From contig NC_071668.1 of the NCBI RefSeq assembly GCF_028554725.1, positions 78,028,719 through 78,092,718 of the forward strand: a stretch of 64,000 nt of DNA, given 5' to 3'. Position 1 is the stretch's first letter. Each line of letters opens with the position of its first letter. Shown piece after piece: positions 24,870 to 37,599 of this stretch. Both the position numbers and the translations under genes were made by a program. The notes under the pieces were generated by a model, which was not told where the DNA came from, did not search any database, and saw only the letters and a program-made list of their open reading frames with translations. This DNA comes from Zeugodacus cucurbitae (lineage: Eukaryota; Arthropoda; Insecta; Diptera; Tephritidae).

Positions 24870-27800
24870 AATAATTTATTATTATTTTTGTAATTTTGCT
24901 AAACAAAAACACGGTTTTCTTATCGGCAACGCCATCACCTTATCTAACAGCAGTTTGCTGAGCACTAGCTAGTATTTAGATATCATTTATTTACTCAAAT
25001 GACTTTCTTTGTTGTGTACGCCTGCTGAGTGGTGGCAGTGTGGAGAGGGTGGAGAAGTGGGAGTGTGGTGACTCTTTGGTTTGTTTACTATTTACTGCCA
25101 CTATCTATCGAGCGCTTTATCAAAATCTATATGCAAACGTTGGCGCGACAATAAAAATAGCGAACTTTTTTTATTTTTATTTTGAAAATATTTTAGTTTT
25201 TTAGTTGTACAGCACTGGTTATACACATACAAATTGTACATAAATTTTCCGTAAAATCCGTTTCGAAATGAGTAATTGTAGTGCAAGAGAGCAAGCAAGC
25301 TTGGGTACATTCTTTTCGCAACCCATTCCGAGCTACGTAATTTTGCTTAATTAACTTTATTTAATTTTTAATATTTTTTTTATATTTTTTTTTATTTTCA
25401 TTCATTGTGTATGCACATTCCATTTGTCTCATTTCCTTCAGATAACTCTTTTGTTGACTCGGTGTAGCGCTCATTTGTGTACACAAAGCCTTTATACATG
25501 AAAATAAATGCAAAATTATTTATTATTAACCTGTTTCGTGGCTAATTTGCACATTTCAGATACATTTCAACCGGTCGCAGATACTTTTCGAAAATGTAAA
25601 AATTTCGTTAAATGACATCATTGCCGCATTTATATGCCAAAACAATTAGCAGAATTGAGTGTCAAGTTTATGGTAAAAAAAGGCTGGCGAATACATTTCT
25701 AAAATTTGTCGCGATAATTTCAAGCAAACGTTGAGTGACACAAGTGAAACAAATTGTGATTCAAGTGTGCCAAATGGCATGCCAAACTGAATAATTAAAA
25801 ATTATTATACATTTTTTGCATTTTATACATGTTTTTGTAGTTCAGCGGGTCACATGAATAAATTTGTTTCACTGAGTTTTATTATAAAAATGATTTTCAT
25901 ACTCGGAGTGTGGTTGGATCAATAATTAGTTTCAATGAAATACTTAAATTATCCGTAGAGCTCTATATACATATATTTTAGTTAAATAATTTTATTTTTA
26001 TAAAAACAAAAATGTGTTTTTCTCGTTAAAAGAAAACACGACTGTCTATTTACTTAACACTTGTAGACACAATCGTACATGGAAGTTATCACCGCGCACG
26101 AATTGCGTCGCCGCCATAATTGCCGGCAAATGTTCAAAATCAATTTAAATTTTTTTACACAAATTTCAACAGACTTGCTGATTATTTCAGATGTTCTCGC
26201 GCTTTGTTGTTTCAATTTGTCATTTCTTTTTTTTTTTTGTTTCAAATTTTTATCTTTACTTTTGTTCGTGCGAAAGTAATTACAATTTCATACCGATGTG
26301 TCGGAGACTCACCAGTCACAGCGCAATATCATAGATGATGAGATCACTCCATTTCGTACACTTGGTAGATTTATAAAAACGTTTTGCCAACTTTTGCTAT
26401 TTCGCTTGCTTTAATGAAATATCTGCGTCGAATGCGATCATTTTGTGCAGCTGAAACAAGCAGATACATGCGATGATGAGATGAGATATTTGCCCACACA
26501 TCCCCACACACATAAATAATATTTTTAAATTGCTGTGCGTCATAAAGCTTTGTGCGATTATTAATATTTGGTATAAAATGTTAAATGTACAGAAAAAAAT
26601 ATTAATCTATTTTTACAATAATGCGCAGCGTTTGCTTCCAGCTGGACATGCTTCTAAGTACAAATGTACGGATATGATCATGTTTTCTTGTTATTCCTGT
26701 GGAGATCGCGTCTCATTGTTGTATATAATATAACCTTCTTCGGTTCTTTCCTCATCTGAAACTTTTCTTCACTTTTCTCTCACTTCATTATTAGCTTGCG
26801 TCACGCTTCCGAAAACGCCAGTCATTCTACATGAAATTAATGAACTCGTCCAAAAACTAGTTGCGAAAAAAAATAATATCTATAAAAATTTATAAAAGGT
26901 CGATCATACTTTTTTTATTATACGCTTCTACTTTAACGTCCGTTATATTGTGTAAAGGTGCAAAAAACCAGGGGGCATGACGTGCAGTTTTTTATGATCA
27001 GCTTTTCTTTTTTCTTTGGCGATCACTTTCTTACACATACATTTCTCAAAAGATCATAATTTCTTTAGTAGCCTTTTTCAACGCTTTTAACAACTTCATT
27101 TTCACACTGTCATCAATTTGATTTTTCTGTTTTGTTGCATGAAAAAATCGCCATGTCATTCTCTGCAATATCAACAATATCAGAAATAATGACCCTGATC
27201 GCCACTCAAGTTCCGAGGATCATTATATGTATATGCGCGAGTTTCCCTTTCTTTCTCATGAGTGAAATTGTTGCGTAGTGAGTGTAGTGTAAGTGTGCAC
27301 TTTTGATCAAAACAAATAGATAATGCTTGTAACATCTTAACCTTCTTGACTTTTTTGTGATTAATTGTTTTTATTGGCGGACGTTAGTAAGTTGCGTAAT
27401 TGTATTGTAAGATAACTGTAGATCGTATTATAGGTGAAGGAAATCATTGATGAATATTTATTTACAACATGTCTTACATCAAGCCAAATTTTTTCGTAAA
27501 ACATTTTTTTAATTTTTTAGCAGAAATTTTAAACTCGATTCAGTATTTAATAGCTTTAGTATCTCTCTAAGCTTTTATTCTCAATCTGCAGTATATAGCT
27601 TTAGAAGAATAAAACGTTGAGAATCAAATAAATGAATATTATTTAACCTAATATGGATGATTTTGCATACGATTTTGGTTGGATTCTGAATTTACGAGTA
27701 ATTTGTTGGTTCCATATAAGGCATGACTCCAAATATTTACATAATTAACACAAAATCGTGTATCAATTTCAATTAAATACACTTTAATTAGATTTGGAAT

Positions 27801-28475
27801 AAGTCTTTAAACTCATAAAAGTTAAAAAAAGAAATATAAATCATCCAATGTGACCGTTAAATGGTCACGCAGGCGTTCTTTTTGATTTGAGAATACATTT
27901 ATTTTATAAAATATTAAGTCGCCTTCTCACCTATTCATCTTAATTTATTTGTATTCATCTTATAAACTCTGAAGATTTATCTACTGGAAGTCTTGACATC
28001 ACTGACCTCTACATAACATTCTTCCCGAAACTGCACTCATTTTATATATCTTTTTGTGTGCTGCCTGCTCAAAATGAGCTGCCATTTATGCAACAATTAC
28101 GGTAAACTCATGTGACGCTGCACGCGCTGTAAACTATAATTTAAAACAGCCACGCCCACTCTATCAGCCATCAGCTGCATATCGGCCTACACTAGGCCAT
28201 TTGAGTGGCGTAACCAGCAATAAGGAACCGCCACTAAACGGTAGCCGAGCAGATTGGCGCCGCTGGAAATCCAACAGGTTAACAGCAACTGCATGTCTGA
28301 TGCACTGGCGCTCATGTTCAGCAACGCATTCGCCATGCGAGACCTGAATATGTGTCTTGAAAGCTGCAAACAGCAGATTCATGAGCGATATGCGAAAAAG
28401 TGACTGCGTCTGCGCTTTGAAAAAGCCAGCTCTGCAGGTTTCTGCCATGAATGTGGTGACTGTTGTAGATTAGAC
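24870..28475. other. intron 1, non-coding
   Basis: The stretch is AT-rich with long T and A runs (for example 25370-25395 and 26227-26242). No exon or RNA gene is recognised. Open frames near 26054-26338 overlap each other on both strands and have low-complexity K/N/F composition, so they are treated as chance. Confidence 0.55.
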
Positions 28476-28479
28476 AATC

Positions 28480-29080
28480 TACATTTAACAGGCATTCGGC
28501 CACTGACCGGTGATTTATTTCGCGCGCCGCAACGCCTCTCCCAAATGTGTGTGGCTGTGCGCTCGCTGTGAAAAGTCAAAACAGAGTTAATTTCTTTACG
28601 CGCCGTCTGAGCCGCCGTTTCAAGTCAAGTCGAGTAGCTGCGACTGGTGTGCGGCAAACAGCGTTTAACTGCCAACCGATCTAAACACAAGCGAATAAAA
28701 GGAAGTTTCTGTGAGCGCGCCGTCTGCCCGCTCAATTAGATAAAGAGGCGTACAAATTACGAAGCGCACCAAACGGAGAAACATAAATGGCCTTCAAGGC
28801 AGCGACAGGTAGCGGCGCGTCGCTCGAATCACGGACGTCAATAAAAGATGCGCGTCGCGATCTATACAGATCGCTGTCGATCACCGCTAATCGCCTAGTT
28901 GTTGTGGCTTGCATGGCGCGTTCAAACGACAGACGTGAGCAGGTTAGCCCCCATAACAATACTTCGTTGCAGCGCCTTTCGTTTTGCGACAAATGTGCAC
29001 TCATTATAGATGTTTTCTTGTTTTCTTGTGCGCTGGCACGTCTCGCGTCTTCTTTGTTGCTGGTGGCATTTTAAAAATAG
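28480..29080. other. GC-richer island in intron 1, possible alternative first exon
   Basis: This 600-bp block has many CpG-containing words (GCGCGCCG, GGCGCGTCGC, CGCGTCGCGA) in contrast to the A/T-rich intron, and open frames of 60-95 codons on both strands. An ATG at 28787 in the context CATAAATGG reads seven codons, then reaches GACAG|GTAGCG at 28808/28809. Splicing there would leave one carried base, the same phase that CenG1A exon 2 needs. The GTAGCG donor is weak. An enhancer or an alternative promoter are the two main options; neither is shown. Confidence 0.3.
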
Positions 29081-29084
29081 TCAA

Positions 29085-31700
29085 TTGCCGTTTGCTGCTG
29101 TAGAAATTGAAAATTGCCAATATGTTTGACTTGTGCAGCAGCATTCTTGTGCTTTTCCTTATTGGTGGCGCGTTTGTTTTCCTCCGCTGTTATTTTTGTA
29201 TTCTTCTATTTTTCTAAAGAAAAAGTTATTCTTAGACAAGAATGCGGATTCTTTTGGCATGTGGAAAGTGATCGATGTGGGGTTGGTAAGACACTGTGTT
29301 GCCCATACAGGTGTGGATGCCTGTGAAATCAAAGTGTTGAAGCGCTTTCGAAGGAATTCGCATTGTTCAACAACAGGTGGACCGTACTGCTGAAATACGA
29401 ACTTTGATGGTATATATTTAGACTTCTTCAAATTAATTGGTTATTATTTTGTTTTAAGAAATTCTTCAAATTATTTTATAAAAAAACAATTGTTGTGGAA
29501 TAATTTCCCAGAAATACAAAAAATATACCAAAAAGTACAGAAATTTTAATTTGAATTCAAATATTTGAGTTGGCAAATGAACAGTTATAATAAATTTAAG
29601 GGCTTGAGGGTCAATGAAATGAGAAATTGACTTGTATATGTATACTAAAATCCAGCATAGGTCAGTACTACTTGGAATTCCAGCTTCTGCATTCCATTCG
29701 AATAGCATTCAAATTAAAGAAATCGATTTTCGCCCCTTTCACCTGCTTATTTGTCAAAAATAAATGCTTAATACATATCCATTCTCCATAAAAGGTCACC
29801 CGCAGCCATATAAATGCTTCCGCTGTCGAATGGCTCATTAGAAAGAACAACAAAGTAGAGTTACGTACGCTCTTTCATGAACCTTTGGTCATTTATCGTG
29901 CTATACACTTTCACACAAACGCTCCGTAATCCCCCATATCCTCAGAGACTTGTCACAATTTACTTAAATTTTAATTTTTATGCTACATTTGCGCTGTCAG
30001 CTTCATTCAAATGATTGACCGCAAACAAAAGCGCTTAGCGAAGGGCGTTAAAATAGAACCAACAAAGGAACCTTACTCGCTTGATAAGCTGTTGATGATG
30101 GTTATAAACCCTTTAGGGGAATCAACAGATGACATTAGTTCAGGGAAGCTTATAGGACTCCTTAAAATCAATAATTTTGAATTTGTTATGCAAGAAGAGA
30201 GCGTTTGATGATACCGAATTTCGGGTTATCATTATAAAATCATGGTCAGATTCACCTACATGGAGAATCTAAAATTTATTTCAAATAAAATGTGTATAAT
30301 GGTCTAATTGACTAACCCTTCTTTGTATATTTTTATTTTGCTTTGAATCTTATTGATAAAGCTTTACACTCATGCATACGCTTATTAATAATAGGAAGGG
30401 CATTGTTTGTTTGTTGTTTTCTATGCAGCGGAAGTCATTCATTCATGCTCACTGTACTATATAACTTTTCATACTGAGACACACACATGGCCACGCTTAA
30501 TGCCACCTTTCTGCATGCTCATTTGTTGGTATTTATTAAACGTAAACCATATTGACTTCAATTGTCCCTTTCATTTTTTTTTACTATATTTTTGTTGTTG
30601 CTGCTGTTAGGCAACTCCCAAAGCATTGTCATTCTAATAACGCACGCAGTCAAACAAAGGAAATAAGTGGGCAAGTTATATGAGGCGTACATAGTGTACA
30701 GTAGTAGTAGGCAGATTCTATGAATGACTGATTTCTATGGAACTGCTGCCACTCCAGCGCAGTCATAAACATACATACGTGCACATATGTAAATATTTAT
30801 TTAACACCTGTGGGCATACTATAGCTTGAAGCGGGGAGAAGTTGAAGTTGCATGTCGCACCACAATTTTTCAACTCCAAAAACTTGCCAATTTGCGTCAC
30901 AGCCGCTTATCGGTGCGTTGCCTAATCTCCGCTGTATGTATGTTTGTACGTGTATGCATTTATATATTCAAATAAAAATATTTATTTATGCCAATCAATT
31001 GCGTTGGTATGCATGCATTTATTATTAAATCGGGGGTTCATTGTTTAATATGCTTTATGACCATAATTAATTACTACGTCGACAGTGGGTTCTGCATATT
31101 AATTGTCGCTCTCAAGCCCGAAAAGGTCACGCATTTTCCATAACTCCTAAGCACAACAATCTTTTATAATAGAAATTTTCATTAAAAAGCCGCATAATCA
31201 TACAGAATTGCTATTAAACGCTATTAAAACTAGTTTTCAGTTATTTAAGTGTTACGCACTTTATTTAGTTCGAAGAAAATTTCGAGCTATTAGCTCGTTT
31301 TGAGGTCACACATGTGTTAAAAAGTGTTTATTTGCAGGAAAATTAATTTATTAATCAAATGTTTGACGCCCAAAAATGGTTTGTCAGGTGTTAATGTGCA
31401 TATTGACCAACTTAAAGCCAGTTACGTTTACTATATACATATGTTACGGGTTTGACCTAATATCATGTAATAGATGTTTAATAGTTTTTATGTGGATATA
31501 ATTACAACTCTGGAGAAACTATATTGAACCTAAATTGGCTAAATAACTGTGATTGATAATTCTGATAGATTTAATTATTGAGTTTACTTGTTTATGCTGA
31601 GAAAAAAGTACATCTTATCCAGCAAAGAAACAATTTTAGCTATTTTATAAACCAGTTGAGAATTGCAATTTCATTCTTACTTATTTTACGCACTCTACAA
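29085..31700. other. intron 1, non-coding
   Basis: No exon is recognised. A 65-codon frame starting with ATG at 30011 and rich in K, E and L has no recognisable domain and no splice signals. Otherwise the DNA is ordinary A/T-rich intron leading to the first ratchet site. Confidence 0.5.
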
Positions 31701-31707
31701 AATAAAA

Positions 31708-31742
31708 CTAATTGTATTCTTTTTTCTTTCTTTCAGGTATGT
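31708..31742 (+). other. CenG1A: recursive splice (ratchet) site 1
   Basis: A branch-point-like CTAAT (31708-31712, branch A at 31711) is followed by a pyrimidine tract ending TTTCTTTCTTTCAG at 31736. It is fused directly to the 5' splice site GTATGT starting at 31737. This is the known fly ratchet architecture: a 3' splice site immediately followed by a 5' splice site, so exon 1 is first joined here with no bases added and then released to the next acceptor. It lies inside intron 1 on the same strand, 12,375 bp after exon 1. No stop-free exon lies downstream, so a normal cassette exon is unlikely. Confidence 0.75.
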
Positions 31743-31744
31743 TC

Positions 31745-33400
31745 GATTTCTCTTTATCCATAGCATTTAAGCACAAATTACCGCGAGTAAGTTTTAACGG
31801 TACACTTTTGAGTTGATCGAGAAGTGATCTTATTATGCCCATAATATATCAGCTCAACACTTTTGCGAAGGTTCAATTTATAGATAGCACTAGTTCCCAC
31901 AGGTCATTAATTAAATTAACCTTTTCCCTTGGTAGCTTAATTATGCAAGCTTTTACGATTTAGATTGGCTGCAAACTTTCATACCTTAGCTAGTGGCTTA
32001 TCAATTCACCTCTTCATATAAACTAGTTTATAGCTTAAATGTGGGAAAACGGCATATTATTGCTAAACCGTACGACTCATTAATTGTCTCATTGTCAACA
32101 GCATTGACTAACTAACTAACGAAAGCTTCGAGTGTGAGAGGAAATAAAATGCGATAAACAAGTGGGCGTTTTTTAAGATACCCACAGAGGAAGGCGTAGG
32201 ATGTTTTTGGTGCAGCCAATTTGTAAGCCCAGCACAGAGAAGCATATCAAAATTCACAGTGTTCACAAGCACATCGTGAGGCGGCGTGTGACTCAGCGCG
32301 CGTTTGGCGCTGAAGATGCCGCGCTTAATTGCTAATTAATAGGCGCAGCCGTATGAGTATGGGTGGCATACAAATAAACTGAAATTCATGTGTGCGTATA
32401 AATTTGCCTTTTAAGGCGAAAACTCGTTTCAGGGAGTGCCAAAAGTCCACCGAAAAAACCGGACCAAATAAAGCGCGAAAACAACAAACACGCCTAAATG
32501 AGGAAGTGCAAATAATTATTTTAATTGAATGCGTGAGTTCTAGCGCTGGAAGACGAGTTACAGTTGTTATTTGATAACTTCGCTACTACAACACGTTACT
32601 TGTTTTATTCGCATTAAAATAATGTTATATAAAGTTGTAGGCAGTGCCAGCTTATGCCAAGGTCATGGAAAGCACACCCATTGCTGCTTGCAGGCTTCCA
32701 CGGCACACCCTTTGTTTACAGTCAAGGCCATGAGCGCAAGCTTTCATTACAAGAAACTTTATTCACTATTTGAATTTACTTTAATGCATACTCATCCTTA
32801 CGAATAACTGCACTGAAAAATCCTTGGCCTTTCGACCTTCCAGCAATTTGGCAGCGAAACGAGCAAACTTCATTTGGCATGCGCGAGCATGAAGCGTCGA
32901 GCTTAACCCACTCTGGGCGCCAATACCCCGAACCATATCTTAGCATGTCAACAAGCCACAACTTTAGTAATATAATAACATTCTTCTATATACACTTGCA
33001 ACAACAACACACAGCGGTGCTGTAATTGTATTCCTTCGAATGCATTGAATTACTTGCGAATCAGTGAAGGCAGCGAGCTGAAAAAAAATCATAGAAAAAA
33101 GTTAGTTGTATATAGTTGTTGCTTCATTGGCTTTATCCTGTCACGGAAATTTCACCATAAATAAAATTATTTTTTATTTTTATTTTACAAGTAACAAATG
33201 AAATAAACAACCGGTAACCGTTGACTACTGATGGACTGACTGCTGGCTTACAATTGTTGCTGTCTTGCATGTTGTCGTGGCGTAAAAGTGTTTTGCATGC
33301 AGAAGTCAGTCAATATTTGGCACGCATTTCACAAATGGCGACATGAACGTCATCACTTACAAAGCGGCGCAAAAACACGCAAACTCCTATATAAGAGTAC
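31745..33400. other. intron 1, non-coding
   Basis: No exon is recognised. The stretch contains ordinary A/T-rich DNA with a slightly GC-richer patch at 32270-32480 and 32800-32950. It ends at the insertion site of DD41D copy 2. Confidence 0.5.
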
Positions 33401-33403
33401 ATA

Positions 33404-34347
33404 ACGGGTGATTTTTTTGAGGTTAGGATTTTCATGCATTAGTATTTGACAGATCACGTGGGATTTCAGACATGGTGTCAAAGAGAAAGATGCTCAGTAT
33501 GCTTTGACATTTCATCATGAATAGACTTACTAACGAGCAACGCTTGCAAATCATTGAATTTTATTACCAAAATCAGTGTTCGGTTCGAAATGTGAAATCC
33601 GCTTTTTTATCGACAAATTTTGTTCAGCGATGAGGCTCATTTCTGGTTGAATGGCTACGTAAATAAGCAAAATTGCCGCATTTGGGGTGAAGAGCAACCA
33701 GAAGCCGTTCAAGAACTGCCCATGCATCCCGAAAAATGCACTGTTTGGTGTGGTTTGTACGCTGGTGGAATCATTGGACCGTATTTTTTCAAAGATGCTG
33801 TTGGACGCAACGTTACGGTGAATGGCGATCGCTATCGTTCGATGCTAACAAACTTTTTGTTGCCAAAAATGGAAGAACTGAACTTGGTTGACATGTGGTT
33901 TCAACAAGATGGCGCTACATGCCACACAGCTCGCGATTCTATGGCCATTTTGAGGGAAAACTTCGGAGAACAATTCATCTCAAGAAATGGACCCGTAAGT
34001 TGGCCACCAAGATCATGCGATTTAACGCCTTTAGACTATTTTTTGTGGGGCTACGTCAAGTCTAAAGTCTACAGAAATAAGCCAGCAACTATTCCAGCTT
34101 TGGAAGACAACATTTCCGAAGAAATTCGGGCTATTCCGGCCGAAATGCTCGAAAAAGTTGCCCAAAATTGGACTTTCCGAATGGACCACCTAAGACGCAG
34201 CCGCGGTCAACATTTAAATGAAATTATCTTCAAAAAGTAAATGTCATGAACCAATCTAACGTTTCAAATAAAGAACCGATGAGATTTTGCAAATTTTATG
34301 CGTTTTTTTTTTTAAAAAAGTTATCAAGCTCTTAAAAAATCACCCTT
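33404..34347 (+). mobile_element. DD41D (rosa-like) Tc1/mariner element, internally deleted copy 2
   Basis: TA target duplications lie at 33402-33403 and 34348-34349. The inverted-repeat ends are the same as those of copy 1, and the length is 944 bp. Here the left end runs further into the transposase, including the true start and the first 26 codons. A deletion joining at about 33594/33595 then skips to the catalytic domain. Near the right end it keeps an extra 'aaaaaagtt' next to the poly-T tract that copy 1 lacks. It sits inside CenG1A intron 1 in the sense orientation. Near-identity to copy 1 implies recent movement. Confidence 0.92.
33517..34240 (+). pseudogene. DD41D transposase, deleted and frame-shifted
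   Basis: The start codon at 33517 opens MNRLTNEQRLQIIEFYYQNQ and a few more codons, the start of the first helix-turn-helix of the DNA-binding domain. The deletion at about 33594 shifts the frame and gives a stop at 33631-33633. The catalytic domain resumes in another frame from about 33620 (TTG, not ATG) to the stop at 34238-34240. It has the same D, D and D residues as copy 1, with 41 residues between the last two. In the overlapping coding part I noticed one base difference, C at 33932 versus T at 4320, giving Arg instead of Cys after HTA. Neither half can make an active enzyme. Confidence 0.92.
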
Positions 34348-34349
34348 TA

Positions 34350-37300
34350 CATACCTATGAGTGTACTCACGGCCACATAAAAATAAATTTGTATGCATGA
34401 CAATCAGCTGTGTCAGTTAGTCAGTTGTGGCAGGTTTTAGCAACATTATTAATGGCCAAGTAGGTGTTAAAAACCTCAAAGCCAAGGAGTTATGGTGCCA
34501 CAGTATTTAATGTTCAGGAGTCCCAATTGAGAACCAGTTACGGTTATTTGGCAATATTTTTATAGCTAAATTAGACTCTAATATAACTAAAACAGTTATG
34601 GCAAGTGAATACAAAATATTTGACTTTTATTTATTTCTTATTATTTTTGTGTTATAAAAGAGCGTTTTCAGAAAATATATATTTTAGCTTAGTTTTGAAG
34701 ATCTAACATTCTAAATAAATAATATTTTTATATTTTTAATATTCACACGTGAGAACTTTTCAAAATATTTCGAAGGGTCAATTCCAAGCGTAATATTTGC
34801 ATAAATATTTACAACAAATATTTAGATGTTTCATAGATAGTCCCTCAGCTAATTACTCAAACAACTCACTTGAGTGTGAATCCGCTGGTTGACGGCTTCG
34901 TAACAGTTAACTAAGTATTTTCAAACTGCCTTCCACTTTAATAGGATTCAACAAAGACAAATAGTCTTCCCGATTGCATTAGAAAAGTGCATAAATTAGT
35001 ACGAAAGAACGTTGCTCCGGGGAGTTCCCTAAACGAGACAAGACAAGTGTGTAAGAAACACCACAAACATTAAGAAACTATTAAGTAGTTTAAGACAAAA
35101 ATGGAATAAGATAAATTAGGCTTATAAAACGCTACAAGTATTATCTACACAGTGAAAATATAACGGCGTTTAGACCACTTATAAGAACACCTGATGAAAC
35201 ACTTTCTTAACAGAAAATATTTGGAAAACATTGAGGCATTCAAGTGTATAAGAAATTCTTCGGAGATAATCATAAGATGGTAGTTGTCTTTGTACGTGAG
35301 AAACATCGTCTATCAGTTAGATCTAGTCACACTGTACGGAGTGCATATTTGTATGTAGTATTCAATGATCGTGTGTTGGAATGAATGTTCTAAGGGTAGA
35401 GTGTGACTTTTCACGCTCATTTGCATATTAATCGCTCATAAATTTCAGTTAGCACTTAGTGGGGAATAGTGGCACAAAACTGCGATAGCTGAGTCCAAAA
35501 ATATCACGAATAATTAAAAATATTCATTTTAAATAAGTTTGAATATCAGTTTCAACTCGGTTTTAGCACGACCTTGACAACCAAAGTTAAATTGGAGTAG
35601 AGTATAGATTTCTAGGCAATTCTTGTCTTGTGTTTGAATGAATCGTAAATGTTGTAAAACAACAACATCACATAAATTCACGAACACTTAGATTTTAATA
35701 CAACGAGTTACAAGTCTTCTTAAGTCAGTGTGGATCACTTTGAGTAGGTGTGCGCACCTTTATATATTCTTATACCTTCTACAACTAGTGTCATACAAAG
35801 TGGGCATTCTTTCAAACGTAAAGAACTGGTTTTCTAAATTTTTATAACCACAATCTGTTTACGAATTTCGATTACGCAATATCGATATGTTTTGTTGTGC
35901 TTAGAGTGTGTTGTAGCTGTTTTGACTGCTTCGGAGATGGCCTCGTTCAATGTTAGATAAACGAACTAATTTAAATTTATAAACTTTACAGGTCATCAAC
36001 AGCCTACGTGCCGGCTAGTTTCTTGTTAGTACATTTGAATTCTTTCGAGCATTCGGCTATAATATAAATCTGTTGAATCTTCACGCTGTAAGTCTGCGAG
36101 CATTAATGGGCAACATACTGTGCCAGAACCTTCACATTGTTGGCGATCTCGTTGGATTTGAAGCTTTGTGTTTTTCTTTTATTTTCTTCCTCTTCTTCTT
36201 CGGTTGTTGTTTTGTCTATCTCGTAGCATCGTTGCATGGCTATCATACGCTTGGGAAAGGTTAGCCAGCTAATCGTGTGCGCTGCGGAATTTCATCTCTG
36301 ACTATATTTAATTAATTCAAACGACCATTTAGCACATCACTCACTCGTTCACTCTAACTAATTCAATGAATTAAATAAATGGCAACATTTTGTAGTCAGT
36401 GCTTTCTACAATTGGATGGTTGTATGTACATTCAGGCGTGAGTGCATACTCTGTGGTACTCGTATTCTGTCTGCCTTATCTCGGCACGAGCGCTTGTTTT
36501 GCCGGATGTTATTATTGTCTGTGATGTGATTTTTTGCACTTTCTGCCATTTCCCCGCGCTTCATTAGATTGTTCAAATAATTCTGACATTATTTTAATTT
36601 GCCAAAAAATTTTGTATAGCTGTAAATAATAATAAACAATTCGGCACTTGCCTTGAGTAATGCCATATGTGTATAGATTATAATATACATTCCTTCTATA
36701 ATATATTGTTATTTATGGTTATATTCAGATTAAATGTAGCGGCAGGCTTTTGTTCTATTATAAATGTTGTTGTATTTGCTATCAGCAATTGTTGAAATAT
36801 TTGGAATTTTATTTTGTTCATTTGCTCTTTATTTTTAGCAAAGTATTTTTAATAAAACACTTGAGCTATCTTGATAAGGAATAACAGCTGAACTCAAATT
36901 TAGAAACTCTAAAAATATCATATACAAAAATATTTTTATTTATAAGTTGTTAAGTATACGATTTTGAAATCAAAAGTCTCAAAAAATTTACTAACTTCCA
37001 ATTTACCTATCTTGAACCCAGTCGTTACAGCATATCTTGATAAATTTGCCAGTCATGTACATATACTTTAATTCCAAAATCATTGATTTTTTTATTTTTG
37101 TAATTTATTCTATTTTTTTCATACATAATTTACATCGTTAAGCATTTTTATTCCAGTCAAGTGTGTTTTTTTATATTTTTTATAAAGTAGTTATATTCTC
37201 TTTTATCTATAGACGTGTTTATAGCCTTAGTTCTATATATAAATTGGTATGTAAGTAAGTATATTTGGCAACTAGCTTTACTTCTGTTCATTGCTTTTAA

Positions 37301-37560
37301 ATTGGCTTAACGTTGCCTAAAGCTCTTATAAAATTTATTGTTCCGTCGGTTCAACAATCATTTCTCAAGTATTGCCTCAGAAGTTTCAGTTTTTTTAGCG
37401 CCTCGCTACAATTTCATGCAAAGTTTGTTGGCAAATACGCAGTTAAATTATTCTGCGCAGTTTCGTCAAGCTTTTGTGTGAGGTTCAATGACTGCGCGCA
37501 TGCGCCGTAGATTTACATGCGTAAGCTTCACCAGCTGCGCTGTTGGCGCTACATCCATAT
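34350..37560. other. intron 1, non-coding
   Basis: No exon or RNA gene is recognised. A perfect TATCGATA (DRE type, a DREF/BEAF-32 site) lies at 35880-35887. The open frame at 36073-36264 is rich in F, L and C and lacks any domain. Long A/T runs fill 36560-37250. Confidence 0.5.
35880..35887. promoter_or_regulatory. TATCGATA (DRE) palindrome
   Basis: This is a perfect eight-base match to the DNA-replication-related element, bound in flies by DREF and BEAF-32. It lies within a longer ATATCGATAT palindrome. A single site in 64 kb of A/T-rich DNA can occur by chance, and no promoter is evident nearby. Confidence 0.25.
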
Positions 37561-37573
37561 GATTGTTTTCGTG

Positions 37574-37597
37574 CGTTATTAACTTTTTCAGGTAAAT
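37574..37597 (+). other. weak ratchet-like site
   Basis: AACTTTTTCAG ends at 37591 or one base before and runs directly into GTAAATG. The 3' and 5' splice halves are adjacent as in a ratchet site, but the pyrimidine tract is short and the nearest branch-like TTAAC is too close. It lies between the two strong sites and would break their even spacing. I treat it as a possible minor or chance site. Confidence 0.2.
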
Positions 37598-37599
37598 GC

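Noticed and set aside
28164..28579. Overlapping minus-strand open frames of 60-94 codons
   Set aside because: Several frames are open at once, no domain is recognised, and the pattern follows local GC content.
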